From assembly GCF_014202975.1 (NCBI RefSeq), contig NZ_JACHHZ010000002.1, positions 1,059,018 to 1,123,017 of the forward strand: DNA of 64,000 nucleotides. The letters run 5' to 3'. Below, in pieces: positions 23,220 through 31,671 of this stretch. This stretch comes from Povalibacter uvarum (GTDB lineage Bacteria > Pseudomonadota > Gammaproteobacteria > Steroidobacterales > Steroidobacteraceae). Each line of letters begins with the position of its first letter. Within the stretch, counting starts at the first letter, position 1. A model generated the notes under the pieces. The model ran no database searches and was not told the DNA's origin. It saw only the letters and a program-made list of their open reading frames with translations. A program made the translations under genes and the position numbers.

Positions 23220-24682
23220 GGGAAAAATGGATTGCTGCTGATCCTGACGGTCGCGATGTCCACGCCGTTGAACAGGACGCCGCGTTCGCCACGCATGCCG
23301 AGCGCACCGAGCGGAATGCCGAAATCCTCCGCGGGATCGGGCGTCAGTCCATAAAGGCCGTCGGTCGCAGGGAAGGGCAGGGCGATATGCGAGAGCGAGA
23401 ACACCTCTGCCGGATACGAGAGGTTCAGCGGCTGAATGATCTCGCCGTGCGCGCCCGCCTCCGTGACCCTCGCAACGATGGCGCGGCTGCTGGAACTCTC
23501 GTTCGTTACGACCACGAGCCGGAAGTTGTACGGCGCGGCCGCCAGCAACTTCGCCGGTTCGAGCAACGCCCCCGGGCGCATGAGATCGCTGACCTCCACA
23601 TCCCGATTGATATCGAACAGCACTAGCTCGCTGCCATTCGCGGGCAGGCGCATATAGAAAGCATTCACCACTGCGTCAGTGCGCACGGTGGCGTCCACCA
23701 TCGACTGGAATGTGAGCACTGGAGGGAGCTGGCTCAGCCGCTTCTCCTTCGAGAGCCGGACGATCTGTGTCTGCAGGCTGTCGGTGAGCAGGTACGACTG
23801 CCGGGCTGCGTTGACCGGGAATGAGTTGTACTTGAAAGGATTGAATTCAGGCAGGTTGTCGAGCCATGCCGATTTCGCGAACGCCGGCAGGACCGACGGC
23901 CATCCCGCGATCCCGGCGAAGCGCGCGTTCCGCGTCACGCCAATCATCGGCGAGAGCAGCACGATACGATCCGGTCCAGCCAGCGAAGGATCTTCGATCG
24001 CATCGAGGGCGTATTTCAGTGCGAGCGCACCGCCGTTCGAGTAGCCGATGAGATGGATTGGGAGAGCACCGCCCGCTCGTCGTCGCGCTTCGCGCACGGC
24101 GAGATGAGTCGCCGCAACCCAGTCTTCCCACTTCGTTCGCGTCAACGCCCCAGGGACAGTGCCATGGGCTGGCGTTCGCAGACCGAGCGCGACGAACCCG
24201 CGATCGCGGTACAACCCGGCCAGATGCCGCATGCTGTACGGCGAATCGGTGAGTCCATGCAGAAGCACGGCGACGCCCTTGACCTCTCCCGGCGGCTCGA
24301 GCACGAACGAGCGATTCCAGTCGACGTTGAATCGACCGGCGTGGACGACACTGTCGGGGTTGTAGCGGTTGAAGCGGGAGCGATGCTCCGGCTCGAGCGC
24401 TTCGTTCAGGTCGGCTGCCATCGCAGCGAACAGCCAGTCTTCCGCCTGAATGTACTCCGCCCAGTCGCCTTCCTTCAGAGCCTGAAGACTGAGTTCCTGA
24501 GGGACCAGCAGGTGCCAGGGTTGAAGATCGGGCGCGCTGCGCGACATCCATGCGCGCATGCCGAGTGCGCCGATGAGCAGCGCGACGAGCGCGATCAATA
24601 CGCGGGATGCAAGAGTTCGCAGCCATCGCAGCCGGAGCCATCTGCGAGCGGGTGTTGGCGTGTCGGCACGGGCATCCGTCAT
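23111..24682 (-). CDS. Membrane-anchored alpha/beta hydrolase (serine esterase)
   Basis: A 523-residue hydrolase with a single N-terminal membrane anchor (residues 24-42, LASRVLIALVALLIGALGM). HG of the oxyanion loop is in VAVLLHGLTDSPYSMRHLAG and the nucleophile elbow is IGYSNGG (Ser215). A late AEVFSLSHIALPF probably holds the catalytic histidine. It belongs to the serine aminopeptidase/monoacylglycerol-lipase-like hydrolases; the substrate is unknown. The last 36 codons overlap the convergent patatin gene, and the shared region includes a terminator-like hairpin. The C-terminal residues past about 485 look poorly conserved, so the true functional end may be shorter. Confidence 0.82.
   Translation of the reverse strand: MTDARADTPTPARRWLRLRWLRTLASRVLIALVALLIGALGMRAWMSRSAPDLQPWHLLVPQELSLQALKEGDWAEYIQAEDWLFAAMAADLNEALEPEHRSRFNRYNPDSVVHAGRFNVDWNRSFVLEPPGEVKGVAVLLHGLTDSPYSMRHLAGLYRDRGFVALGLRTPAHGTVPGALTRTKWEDWVAATHLAVREARRRAGGALPIHLIGYSNGGALALKYALDAIEDPSLAGPDRIVLLSPMIGVTRNARFAGIAGWPSVLPAFAKSAWLDNLPEFNPFKYNSFPVNAARQSYLLTDSLQTQIVRLSKEKRLSQLPPVLTFQSMVDATVRTDAVVNAFYMRLPANGSELVLFDINRDVEVSDLMRPGALLEPAKLLAAAPYNFRLVVVTNESSSSRAIVARVTEAGAHGEIIQPLNLSYPAEVFSLSHIALPFPATDGLYGLTPDPAEDFGIPLGALGMRGERGVLFNGVDIATVRISSNPFFPYVVERIEAGVPSPAEVGEGASRARAARNSAIRTRP
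23161..23189. terminator. GC-rich hairpin within overlapping convergent genes
   Basis: TCCTTCCCCC and GGGGGAAGGA form a perfect 10-bp stem around a short ACTTCGGC loop. It lies inside the overlap of the patatin and esterase coding regions and could end or slow both convergent transcripts, although no T-run follows. The stem resembles a dispersed CTCCTTCCCCC hairpin seen in other GC-rich proteobacteria. Confidence 0.6.
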
Positions 24683-24721
24683 GCCCGAAGCATATAGCAG
24701 CAGATGATCGCTCTGGAGGCC

Positions 24722-25810
24722 CTAGGTGCTCAGCGCAAGCGTCGGCGCCACCGGGCGCATACACAAACCTTGCAGTATCCGCTCATCCGCAGTGGGCTGA
24801 AAGCGAATGCAGGACAGCTCCGCGATATCGGCCGCAATCATGTTGCTTCGATCCTCGGGCAGCATCCCCCTGAGGCTGTCGATGATGCCTTGAGTCATCA
24901 GGGATACGCGCAGCTTCAAGGCGCTGGTCGTATTCATCAGCGAAGCCGCGTCGCGATGCAGGTCGAATCGATCGAGCAGATGCAGCGAGTACTCGCGCAG
25001 TCTTGCCGCCTCATTGCGGCTCACGATGAAGCCCTGCGACGGCTGCAGGCCGTGGATGCCGTGAAGGCGCTCGAGGCGCGCGAGATACATGTCGGCCAGG
25101 AACAAATGGAACCAGCAACGCTGGTAGTCGGCGACACATTGCAGGCCAGCTGCGTTGCGCAGAATCACATAGCGACCGCGCGGCACGCGATGATGAGTGA
25201 ACGTAACCGAAGCCGTATCCGAGAACCGCAGTGTGCCGTTGAATTTCCATTCACCGACGCGAACGGAGTCGGCCTTCAGATCCGCCGCGCAGAGCGCTGT
25301 CTCATCGATGTCGGCAAAGTGCGCCTTGAACAGAACGACATCGGCCACGCTGCTCAGGGACATGTATTCACAGATGCCGTCGATCCTGAGGCCGTTCGCA
25401 TCGCGCGACGCGATCAGAGGCTTTTCAATGCCCCGCGCGCGTTCGCTGCCTGCGTTCGCGAGAATCAGGGAGCGGCTGCGGATCGTATTCAACAGAAGTG
25501 CGCGCTGAACGCGGGCGATGCTGAGCAGCGGCACAGGAATACACTGCAGTGCACAGAGCGGATACAGGTGCATCGCGATAGCGGTGGCAAGCGGCAGGCA
25601 GCGTTCGGCGAGCATTCGAACCGTCGCCGAGGCTGATTCATACACCCTGGCCGCCGAAGCACCCCGATCCGGATGAAGGGGAATCTGCGATCGCAGCCTT
25701 TCGAAGGCGAGGCGGTAGGCGTCGCGCGCAGACTCCTCGGCGGCCGCTTCCACCTGATCCACGAATTGCATCACCCGCAGGTCGTCATGACACTTGGCTT
25801 CGGTTTGCAT
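24722..25810 (-). CDS. Divergent acyl-CoA-dehydrogenase-like flavoprotein
   Basis: A 362-residue protein of the acyl-CoA dehydrogenase fold, seen mainly in its central part. ASRDANGLRIDGICEYMSLS followed by SVADVVLFKA aligns with the beta domain of such enzymes (G-x-x-x-x-G-x-K, then ADxxLV), and GTLRFSDTASVTFTHHRVPR matches the block ending the beta domain. The characteristic N-terminal and C-terminal helical bundles are present but hard to align, and no clear catalytic glutamate is visible. It may be a DszC/HpaB-like monooxygenase relative or an inactive homologue. It stands alone between an esterase and a DUF5924 gene. The fold assignment is an inference from the middle block. Confidence 0.55.
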   Translation of the reverse strand: MQTEAKCHDDLRVMQFVDQVEAAAEESARDAYRLAFERLRSQIPLHPDRGASAARVYESASATVRMLAERCLPLATAIAMHLYPLCALQCIPVPLLSIARVQRALLLNTIRSRSLILANAGSERARGIEKPLIASRDANGLRIDGICEYMSLSSVADVVLFKAHFADIDETALCAADLKADSVRVGEWKFNGTLRFSDTASVTFTHHRVPRGRYVILRNAAGLQCVADYQRCWFHLFLADMYLARLERLHGIHGLQPSQGFIVSRNEAARLREYSLHLLDRFDLHRDAASLMNTTSALKLRVSLMTQGIIDSLRGMLPEDRSNMIAADIAELSCIRFQPTADERILQGLCMRPVAPTLALST

Positions 25811-25962
25811 AGAGGATCGCAGTGTTGTTGTTCACAGCCACTTTGACCCTGTGCCCGCGCGAAAAGATATCGCCTGTGACGAACGACGGTATGCCGCCGC
25901 TCAACGGCGTCCGGCCGGGACCAACGACGGGTGCTGCGTCGCGCCGCGCTGGCTTCGCGCAG

Positions 25963-26967
25963 TCAGTCCACAGAAAACTGCAGACGCCTGAGCAACTGGC
26001 CCTGCGGAGTTCGGACATCGACGAACCAGCGTCCCTGTGCGTCCTGCGGGAAGACCTGCTTGCGCGAGAACGTCCTCCAGCCGGTGTCGTTGCCACCCTG
26101 GATTTCCGAAGTGATCCGCTCCGTTTCGCCCTTGTGCCGCCATTCGAAGACGATGGACTGGGCGACGCCGCTCGGTGCGCGGATCGCGACGAACGCCACC
26201 ACACCTCCGGCGAGTTCGGAAGAAGACAACGATCGAATTGCCGCGCCTGGTGTGAGATCGTCGATCGTCTGCGTGATGACAGCCTGTGTCACTGCAAGTC
26301 CCGCGGGTGGAATGTGTGCGCGCAACACCCAAACCAATGCAGGCGCGAGGAGCGAACACGCAATCCACGCGGCTTTCAGCCCCGGAGATCGCAACGAGCG
26401 CAGCGACATCGGCGCGGTCAGCAGCAGCCAGATACCTACTGCACCGAGAGCCAGCGGCAGCGCCTGCTCGAGCGGGAGATGCACGACCATCGGCACCACG
26501 ACGACCGCCGCAATGAGGCTGCAGTAGGCGTGAAACAGCAGGCGCGTCGCCGCACGGGCCGCGACCCATTTTTCATAGAGAGGATCGAGCGCGGTAAGGA
26601 GGGCAGCCAGCGACGCGATTGCGATGAACGCGATCTGACCAACATCCCGCTGGATCGCGCCGAACATGAACGGCAGCGCGAAAAACAGCATCTCCTGCTG
26701 CAGCGACTGCGTGAGGAAATTCGAGAGAAGCTTGCCCGCGCCGGGCTGGCGACGTTCGAGAAACCGGCGCACGAGGGGCTCGATGGACAACCACAGCCAC
26801 CCCGCGAGCGCGATGAATGCAATCACGCGCGCCAGATCGGCGCCCCGCTTCACCATCACGAAGCCGATGACACCCGATACGAAGCTGACGAGCGGTACGA
26901 GCCACGGAACGCGATCCAGGAACCGCAGCAGCCGTGCGAAGGCTGACGTCGGACGATCGTCAGTCAC
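25963..26967 (-). CDS. DUF5924/DUF2914 membrane protein
   Basis: A 334-residue protein with about eight hydrophobic segments in residues 18-225 (for example VPWLVPLVSFVSGVIGFVMV and GQIAFIAIASLAALLTALD). A soluble C-terminal domain (about residues 245-334) contains VFEWRHKGETERITSEIQGG and GRWFVDVRTPQGQLLRRLQF. That end matches DUF2914 as I know it and the rest DUF5924; neither has a known function. The C-terminal domain may be periplasmic. The start is GTG 26967, and it overlaps the stop of the small upstream gene by GTGA, so the two are co-translated. Confidence 0.75.
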   Translation of the reverse strand: MTDDRPTSAFARLLRFLDRVPWLVPLVSFVSGVIGFVMVKRGADLARVIAFIALAGWLWLSIEPLVRRFLERRQPGAGKLLSNFLTQSLQQEMLFFALPFMFGAIQRDVGQIAFIAIASLAALLTALDPLYEKWVAARAATRLLFHAYCSLIAAVVVVPMVVHLPLEQALPLALGAVGIWLLLTAPMSLRSLRSPGLKAAWIACSLLAPALVWVLRAHIPPAGLAVTQAVITQTIDDLTPGAAIRSLSSSELAGGVVAFVAIRAPSGVAQSIVFEWRHKGETERITSEIQGGNDTGWRTFSRKQVFPQDAQGRWFVDVRTPQGQLLRRLQFSVD

Positions 26968-27179
26968 TTTCGTGCGCCGAGCCGCGCGAGTATCTCGGTG
27001 AGCTCTTCCGGACTCATGTCGATGTGCTCGACGACTCGCCCATACAGCATGGCTGTCGGCACGTTCCGCCCGTCACGCTCCTTCTGCGTCTCGTGCAGCA
27101 CATGCAGAACGATGCGCTCGACGCGAGTAAGGCCATCACGGACATCGGGGAGCTGGGCGGGGAGAGAACGACGGGGCAT
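26964..27179 (-). CDS. Small conserved hypothetical protein (71 aa)
   Basis: A 71-residue soluble protein of unknown function. The core VRDGLTRVERIVLHVLHETQ, followed by RNVPTAMLYGRVVEHIDMSP, reads like a compact helical domain, possibly a winged-helix type. I recall closely similar short proteins in other gammaproteobacteria, which supports a real gene. It precedes the DUF5924 gene and overlaps it by four bases, so the two form a translationally coupled pair. Confidence 0.65.
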   Translation of the reverse strand: MPRRSLPAQLPDVRDGLTRVERIVLHVLHETQKERDGRNVPTAMLYGRVVEHIDMSPEELTEILARLGARK

Positions 27180-27231
27180 GAGGGCGAATCCGGTTGAATT
27201 CCGGGCATCTTGGCCCGGATCGCGAGCATGT

Positions 27232-27358
27232 TAGCCAGCCAGCTACTAGCCAGCTAGCCACCAGCCAGAGAATCAAGAGGGCCGGAACTTGCCGTTCGCG
27301 TGTTCGGAACGCACTCTTGCACCCTCTGGCTAGCCGCTATTGGCTAGCCGGCCAGCTG
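27232..27358. repeat. TAGCCAGC word element with GCCAGAG/CTCTGGC apex
   Basis: The left block 27232-27270 repeats TAGCCAGC-type words and ends AGCCAGAG. The right block from 27324 starts CTCTGGCT and repeats TAGCCG/GGCTAGCC words. The loop-proximal octamers AGCCAGAG and CTCTGGCT are perfect complements; the outer arms pair only in patches. It lies in front of the EF-hand gene. Confidence 0.75.
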
Positions 27359-27379
27359 GTTTTCATCAATGAGCTTCCC

Positions 27380-27634
27380 ATGCCCCACAAAGACCGCACC
27401 ACCCTCGACTACCTTCACCCCGGCACCGAGGACCGCGTACGGGCGAGGGAAAATTTCCGGTTGACCGATGCGGACGGCAACCAGCAGATCACGTTCGTGG
27501 AGTTCGCGGCCTTCATGACGGATCTCGATCCCGAGATGACGGCTGATGAACACCGGATCGGCTTCGACGAGATCGATACCGATCACGATGGGGTGATCAG
27601 CTTCGAAGAGTTCAGGGCGTGGTTGCAGTCGTGA
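27380..27634 (+). CDS. Small two-EF-hand calcium-binding protein
   Basis: An 84-residue acidic protein with two canonical EF-hand loops: DADGNQQITFVE (Asp30 to Glu41) and DTDHDGVISFEE (Asp66 to Glu77). Both retain Asp/Asn at positions 1, 3 and 5, Gly at 6 and Glu at 12, so both should bind Ca2+. There is no signal peptide from ATG 27380. A longer open frame begins at 27194 but translates the TAGCCAGC repeat block and is rejected. A possible role is calcium buffering or sensing; the target is unknown. Confidence 0.85.
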   Translation: MPHKDRTTLDYLHPGTEDRVRARENFRLTDADGNQQITFVEFAAFMTDLDPEMTADEHRIGFDEIDTDHDGVISFEEFRAWLQS

Positions 27635-27658
27635 TGGATGGACTCCGCAGACAGAGGA

Positions 27659-27748
27659 GAATTTCCGCGGGGAGCACGGGGACCCACAGGTAAGGAGAAG
27701 AAAAAAACGCTTCTACCCAGTGAAACCCCGTGCTCCCCGTGGAAATTC
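27659..27748. repeat. Inverted repeat, GAATTTCC..CGGGGAGCACGGGG type
   Basis: Left arm 27659-27681 and right arm 27726-27748 are complementary at 22 of 23 positions across a 44-base spacer. The arms resemble the TTTCACACGGAG family (610-701 and 60269-60342) in their word style. It follows the EF-hand gene. Confidence 0.9.
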
Positions 27749-27884
27749 CGACTCCTTCTCCGCATCCGGGTCGTGAGCTGCGACTGACTTTCCCGACACG
27801 GCGAAATTCCAATCAATTAATGCTCCGTGTTTCGCCAGTGGCACGTATTGAATCGCTGCAGTTGCCATCGTAGCGTCGATTGCA

Positions 27885-27900
27885 ACGTGAACATTCACGT
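27885..27900. promoter_or_regulatory. Perfect palindrome ACGTGAA-CA-TTCACGT
   Basis: Seven-base arms around a 2-base spacer, fully symmetric, in the upstream region of the secreted protease-like gene. It is a candidate operator; no specific regulator is assigned. Confidence 0.5.
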
Positions 27901-28021
27901 GCAGGGCGGTTCAGTTTTGCGTCGGATCGAGTGAGCGTCGCGAAAGCAACAGCGCGCTCGCGCTCGCATGACGCGCAAGAACGATCTCACCATCTGGGGA
28001 TTCATCAAGGAGTGCAGTTTC

Positions 28022-30823
28022 ATGAAACGTCATGAGGGATTGGCTTTGCCGCGAATTCGTGCCGCCGGCACGAGTACGCCATTGATGACGTGCGCGCTGG
28101 CAGCGCTGCTGAGCGTGTCGGCGCCGGTCGTCGCAAAAGACGCAGTGAGAAATCTGGGAGGCGGTCTGAATGAAGTCGCGGCCGCGAGTGGCGGAAGCAC
28201 GACAGCGCGAAGCCAGGCAGTGGCATCGGGTGCGCGGAGCGAGCTCAATCTGATCGACTCGGTGAGATTCGATCGCTCGGGGCGCGCGCTGGTCCGTATC
28301 TCGCTCGACGGCAGAGTCGCCGGCGAAGCCGTGCTGCGTGAGCTGCGTGCCACCCCGGGAATCGAGGTGGTTGCTTCGGATCTCAAATACCGAGCTGGTG
28401 TGATCGAGGCCTATGTACCGCCAGCGTTCCTGACGAATGTCGCACGCCGCAAGGGTGTGCTCGCCGTCGTGCCGACGAGCCCGATGATCACGAACGTCGG
28501 AGCGACCGACAGCCAGGGCATCGTTCAGCATCGGGTCGACAAGATCACCGGTGCTGATGGCTCGGGAATCACCGTGGGCGTGATGTCCGACAGCTACGAC
28601 ACTAGCGGCGATCCGATCGACGCAGCGTCCGACGTGGCCAGCGGCGATCTGCCTGGTGCCGGCAATCCGTTCGGCAACACGCAGCCGGTCGTCGTGCTCG
28701 AGGATTCGCCGGAAGAGACCGACGAAGGTCGCGCGATGCTGCAGATCGTGCATGACATGGCGCCGAAAGCACGCCTCGGTTTCGCGACCGCGGACGGGGG
28801 CGAAGTGAACTTCGCGAACAACATCCGCGCGCTCGCCGGGTTCCCGGATGCGCCGAACGCAGTAACGGGCTTCAAGGCCGACATCATCGTCGACGACATC
28901 ATCTATCCCGGCGAGCCGTTCTTCCAGGACGGCATCGTGGCCCAGGCCGTCGACCAGGTCGCGGCTGCGGGTGTTTCGTACTTCTCGTCAGCCGGCAATC
29001 GTCCAGCGACGCAGTCGTACGATTCGAAGCCGAGAATCGTTCCGGGCGCAGCGGCGTCGTGGACCGGTACCAACCTCGATTTCACGGATGTCGATCCGGC
29101 GTTGTATGCCGGCGGCTTCCATGACTTCGATCCGAGCAGCAACACGGACATCGCGCAGACCGTGCAGTTCGTTGCGGGCAACACGTTCGTGTTCCAGTGG
29201 AACGAGCCTTTCGATCCGCAGCCGCCGACGCCCGTCGGTCCGCCGCTCGCGGCTGGAGCAGGGACTGTTCCGGAGAACGGTGAAGCAACATTCACGTTCA
29301 CGGGGACGGCAGGACAGCTCGTCGAGATCTTCGTCGATGCCGACGACACGACGACCGGCACGCCGAATCCCGATCTGACGCTCGCGCTCCTCGATCCGAA
29401 CGGCGATCTCGTGCAGTTCGTCGACACCGGCACGAATCCGGAGTCGCTGATCCTCGAGTTGCCGCTCGCGGGAACGTACACCGTGGTCGTCGACAGCTTC
29501 CTGCCGACGCAATCAGGTGATTTCCAGTATCGCGTGCAGCCGGTCGAAGTCGTCGAGCAAGTGCTGTCGGACTACAACGTCCTGTTCTTCCTGCCCGATG
29601 GCACGTTCATCGGCGCGCTGGCCGAGCAGAACCTTTTCACGAATCGGCCGATGGAGATCTCGGGCATCCCGGGCACGACGCTGCAAGTTGTCATCTCGCG
29701 CGCCAACGTTCCGGATGAACGCAACCGCAACGCGGCGGATCGCATTCGCTACGTGGGCTTTGGCGGCGTGAATCCGCAGGAATACTTCAGCTATCTCGGA
29801 CCCGTGACCTACGGTCACAATTCCGCCGAGGGTGCGATGAGTGTCGCCGCGTATGCGTTCTATGCGCCGTACATCCCCGAGTACTTCACGTCGCCGGGAC
29901 CGTCGACGATCTACTTCGATACCAACAACCGGCGCTATCGCCATCCGCAGATTCGCCAGAAGCCGGATCTCGCGGCGATGGACGGCGCGAACAACACGTT
30001 CTTCGGCGATGACTCTTCGGCGGACGCGGACACGTTCCCGAATTTCTTCGGGACGAGTGCGGCCGCGCCCCATGCTGCCGCAGTGGCAGCGTTGGTGCTG
30101 GATGCGGCAGGCGGCCCGGGCAAGCTCAAGCCGAAGAAGATGCGGCAGGTCCTGCAGGACAGCGCGTTCCGTCACGATCTCGATCCGTTCTTCGCGTCGG
30201 GATTCGCGTTGTCACCGGGCAATCTGCTGGCCATCAATGCGCAGGCGGATCTCAATCCGATCGCGCAGTTCGATCCGAATGTCTTCACGCTGACCCAGCT
30301 CGGGTTCAACCGGCTGAAGAACATTTCGATCAACGGATCGGGCGCGGATCCTACGCAGACACCGAAGGGTATCGTGTTCGATGAACGGCCAACGGTTGGG
30401 CAGCCGTTCGTGGTCGGTCGCACGCATGGACTGTCGCCGCTCGATGTGACCGGAACGTTCTCGTTGCCCGCGGATCCTCCTGGCGTGGCGGGTCAGTGGA
30501 AGCAGCTCGATCTGAGCTTCGCGGCAGGCAGCTTCGGCAGCGGCGACCTGTTGTCGTTCGGTGTCGATCGCGACGAGGCCGATCAAGCGGGTCCCGTGGC
30601 CGGTGCCGGTAACGGCAATTCCGCGGACCTGCTCGGCGGCGGCGTGCTGATTCCGTCAGGCCAGCTCGTGCCGGGCGGCGCGAGCTTCTTCGGCACCTAC
30701 GAGAACGGCAGGGCGTTCAGGGGTGAGTTCTTCAACCTGATCGGCAAGGGCTACAGCCGCCTCGACGGGCACGGCTTCATCAATGCGGAAGCGGCGGTGA
30801 AGGCGGTTTCGAAGAAGAAGTAA
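28022..30823 (+). CDS. Secreted subtilase-like (S8/S53) protein with Glu in place of catalytic His
   Basis: A 933-residue exported protein with signal region 1-38 (ending SAPVVA). The peptidase domain runs from about residue 160: GITVGVMSDSYD holds the aspartate (Asp190), and GTSAAAPHAAAV holds the serine (Ser679). The expected subtilisin histidine motif HGT is absent. At the equivalent place the sequence reads DEGRAMLQIVHDMAPKA, with Glu235, as in Ser-Glu-Asp sedolisins. A PPC-like domain with VFTFTG/DNPDLTLALLDPNG style is inserted around residues 410-510. ATG 28022 follows AAGGAG at a good distance; the longer frame is rejected. It is followed by a strong terminator (30842-30872). Confidence 0.78.
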   Translation: MKRHEGLALPRIRAAGTSTPLMTCALAALLSVSAPVVAKDAVRNLGGGLNEVAAASGGSTTARSQAVASGARSELNLIDSVRFDRSGRALVRISLDGRVAGEAVLRELRATPGIEVVASDLKYRAGVIEAYVPPAFLTNVARRKGVLAVVPTSPMITNVGATDSQGIVQHRVDKITGADGSGITVGVMSDSYDTSGDPIDAASDVASGDLPGAGNPFGNTQPVVVLEDSPEETDEGRAMLQIVHDMAPKARLGFATADGGEVNFANNIRALAGFPDAPNAVTGFKADIIVDDIIYPGEPFFQDGIVAQAVDQVAAAGVSYFSSAGNRPATQSYDSKPRIVPGAAASWTGTNLDFTDVDPALYAGGFHDFDPSSNTDIAQTVQFVAGNTFVFQWNEPFDPQPPTPVGPPLAAGAGTVPENGEATFTFTGTAGQLVEIFVDADDTTTGTPNPDLTLALLDPNGDLVQFVDTGTNPESLILELPLAGTYTVVVDSFLPTQSGDFQYRVQPVEVVEQVLSDYNVLFFLPDGTFIGALAEQNLFTNRPMEISGIPGTTLQVVISRANVPDERNRNAADRIRYVGFGGVNPQEYFSYLGPVTYGHNSAEGAMSVAAYAFYAPYIPEYFTSPGPSTIYFDTNNRRYRHPQIRQKPDLAAMDGANNTFFGDDSSADADTFPNFFGTSAAAPHAAAVAALVLDAAGGPGKLKPKKMRQVLQDSAFRHDLDPFFASGFALSPGNLLAINAQADLNPIAQFDPNVFTLTQLGFNRLKNISINGSGADPTQTPKGIVFDERPTVGQPFVVGRTHGLSPLDVTGTFSLPADPPGVAGQWKQLDLSFAAGSFGSGDLLSFGVDRDEADQAGPVAGAGNGNSADLLGGGVLIPSGQLVPGGASFFGTYENGRAFRGEFFNLIGKGYSRLDGHGFINAEAAVKAVSKKK

Positions 30824-30841
30824 GGGATGCTTCGAGAGAAG

Positions 30842-30872
30842 GCCCGCACCGCATGCCGGTGCGGGCTTTTTT
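30842..30872 (+). terminator. Rho-independent terminator after the subtilase-like gene
   Basis: GCCCGCACCG (30842-30851) pairs perfectly with CGGTGCGGGC (30857-30866) around a 5-base loop, followed by TTTTTT. A textbook intrinsic terminator 19 bases after the stop codon. Confidence 0.93.
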
Positions 30873-30964
30873 CTTGTCCTTTTTTTGAGGCGGGCGAGCC
30901 CGTTGCGGCCGGCAGAGCGTTTACTGTATCGAGCACTCCGTCTGGGCTTGCCGAGGAATCGACC

Positions 30965-31456
30965 ATGTCGCTCTGGACCCGTTCGGTCGTATCTGCCGTC
31001 CTCCTGTTCGCCGTAGCCTCCTGGTCGCGCGCGGACGAAGCGGGGGATCGCGCCGCAATCGAAGCTGCCGCGCAGGACTGGATGAAAGCCTTCAACGCCC
31101 GCGATACCAGCAGATTGACCGCACTGATGACGGCGGACGTCGTGTGTCTCGATCCGAACGTCGCACCGCTGAGCGGGCCGAAGGCGGTCCTGCAGAACCT
31201 GCGGCTGGCACCGCAGGACCGCGCGCTGTCGACGACGAAGGAAATCGAGCTCGCCGGAGAGGTGGCATGGCGAATCGCGGCGATCGAGCACAAGCAACCG
31301 ACCGGCGCGACCACCCACGATCAGTCGATGGAAGTCTGGAAGCGCGTGCAGGGCCAGTGGAAACTGCACCGCCAGATGTCGACCGGCCTGCTGACACCCT
31401 CAAAGCTCTTCCGCCGCCCCGTACCTTCCGAGCCTCGCCTGGACGAGAAGAAGTAG
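30965..31456 (+). CDS. Secreted SnoaL/DUF4440-like protein
   Basis: A 163-residue protein with a signal peptide (SVVSAVLLFAVASWSRA, residues 7-23). The mature part follows the NTF2-like SnoaL pattern: helix AAIEAAAQDWMKAFNARDTS, then RLTALMTADVVCLDPNVAPL, and strands GEVAWRIAAIEHKQ and GQWKLHRQMSTG. Family members bind small molecules or act as isomerases, but many lack a known role. It follows the strong terminator and has its own leader. The last codons run up to the GATAGCG array. Confidence 0.75.
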   Translation: MSLWTRSVVSAVLLFAVASWSRADEAGDRAAIEAAAQDWMKAFNARDTSRLTALMTADVVCLDPNVAPLSGPKAVLQNLRLAPQDRALSTTKEIELAGEVAWRIAAIEHKQPTGATTHDQSMEVWKRVQGQWKLHRQMSTGLLTPSKLFRRPVPSEPRLDEKK

Positions 31457-31666
31457 ATAGCGGATAGCGGATAGCGGATAGCGGATAGCGGATAGCGGAT
31501 AGCGGATAGCGGATAGCGGATAGCGGATAGCGGATAGCGGATGGCGGATAGGGGCGGATAGGGGCGGATAGGGGCGGATAGGGACAGGAAGTCGAACCGG
31601 CGACGCGCATTCGACCTTCTCTGCCTATCCGCCATCCGCTATCCGCTATCCGCTATCCGCTATCCA
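31456..31666. repeat. GATAGCG tandem array (12 perfect copies) with complementary right arm
   Basis: The left block holds twelve perfect GATAGCG heptamers (31456-31539), one variant, and then three 10-mers GATAGGGGCG (31547-31576). After about 45 bases the right block holds CTATCCG-type heptamers (31625-31665), the reverse complement of the left word. It lies between the convergent SnoaL-like (+) and VOC (-) genes and can form a long, register-shiftable hairpin, suitable for stopping both transcripts. Related words occur at 4434-4460. Confidence 0.95.
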
Positions 31667-31671
31667 ACTTC

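Larger units (their letters stand above)
27635..28021. other. 387-bp intergenic region before the secreted subtilase-like gene
   Basis: No gene is seen. The region holds a long inverted repeat (27659-27748) and a perfect 16-bp palindrome (27885-27900), about 120 bases upstream of the protease start. Bases 27749-27884 are comparatively AT-rich (for example CCAATCAATTAATGCTCC) and probably hold the promoter. Confidence 0.6.

Noticed and set aside
27194-27379. N-terminal extension of the EF-hand gene
   Set aside because: It translates the TAGCCAGC repeat block (QPATSQLATSQ) and the EF-hand domain is complete from 27380.
31456-31576. Possible coding repeat protein through the GATAGCG array
   Set aside because: The frame stays open only because the heptamer lacks stops; there is no start context or conserved flanking domain.
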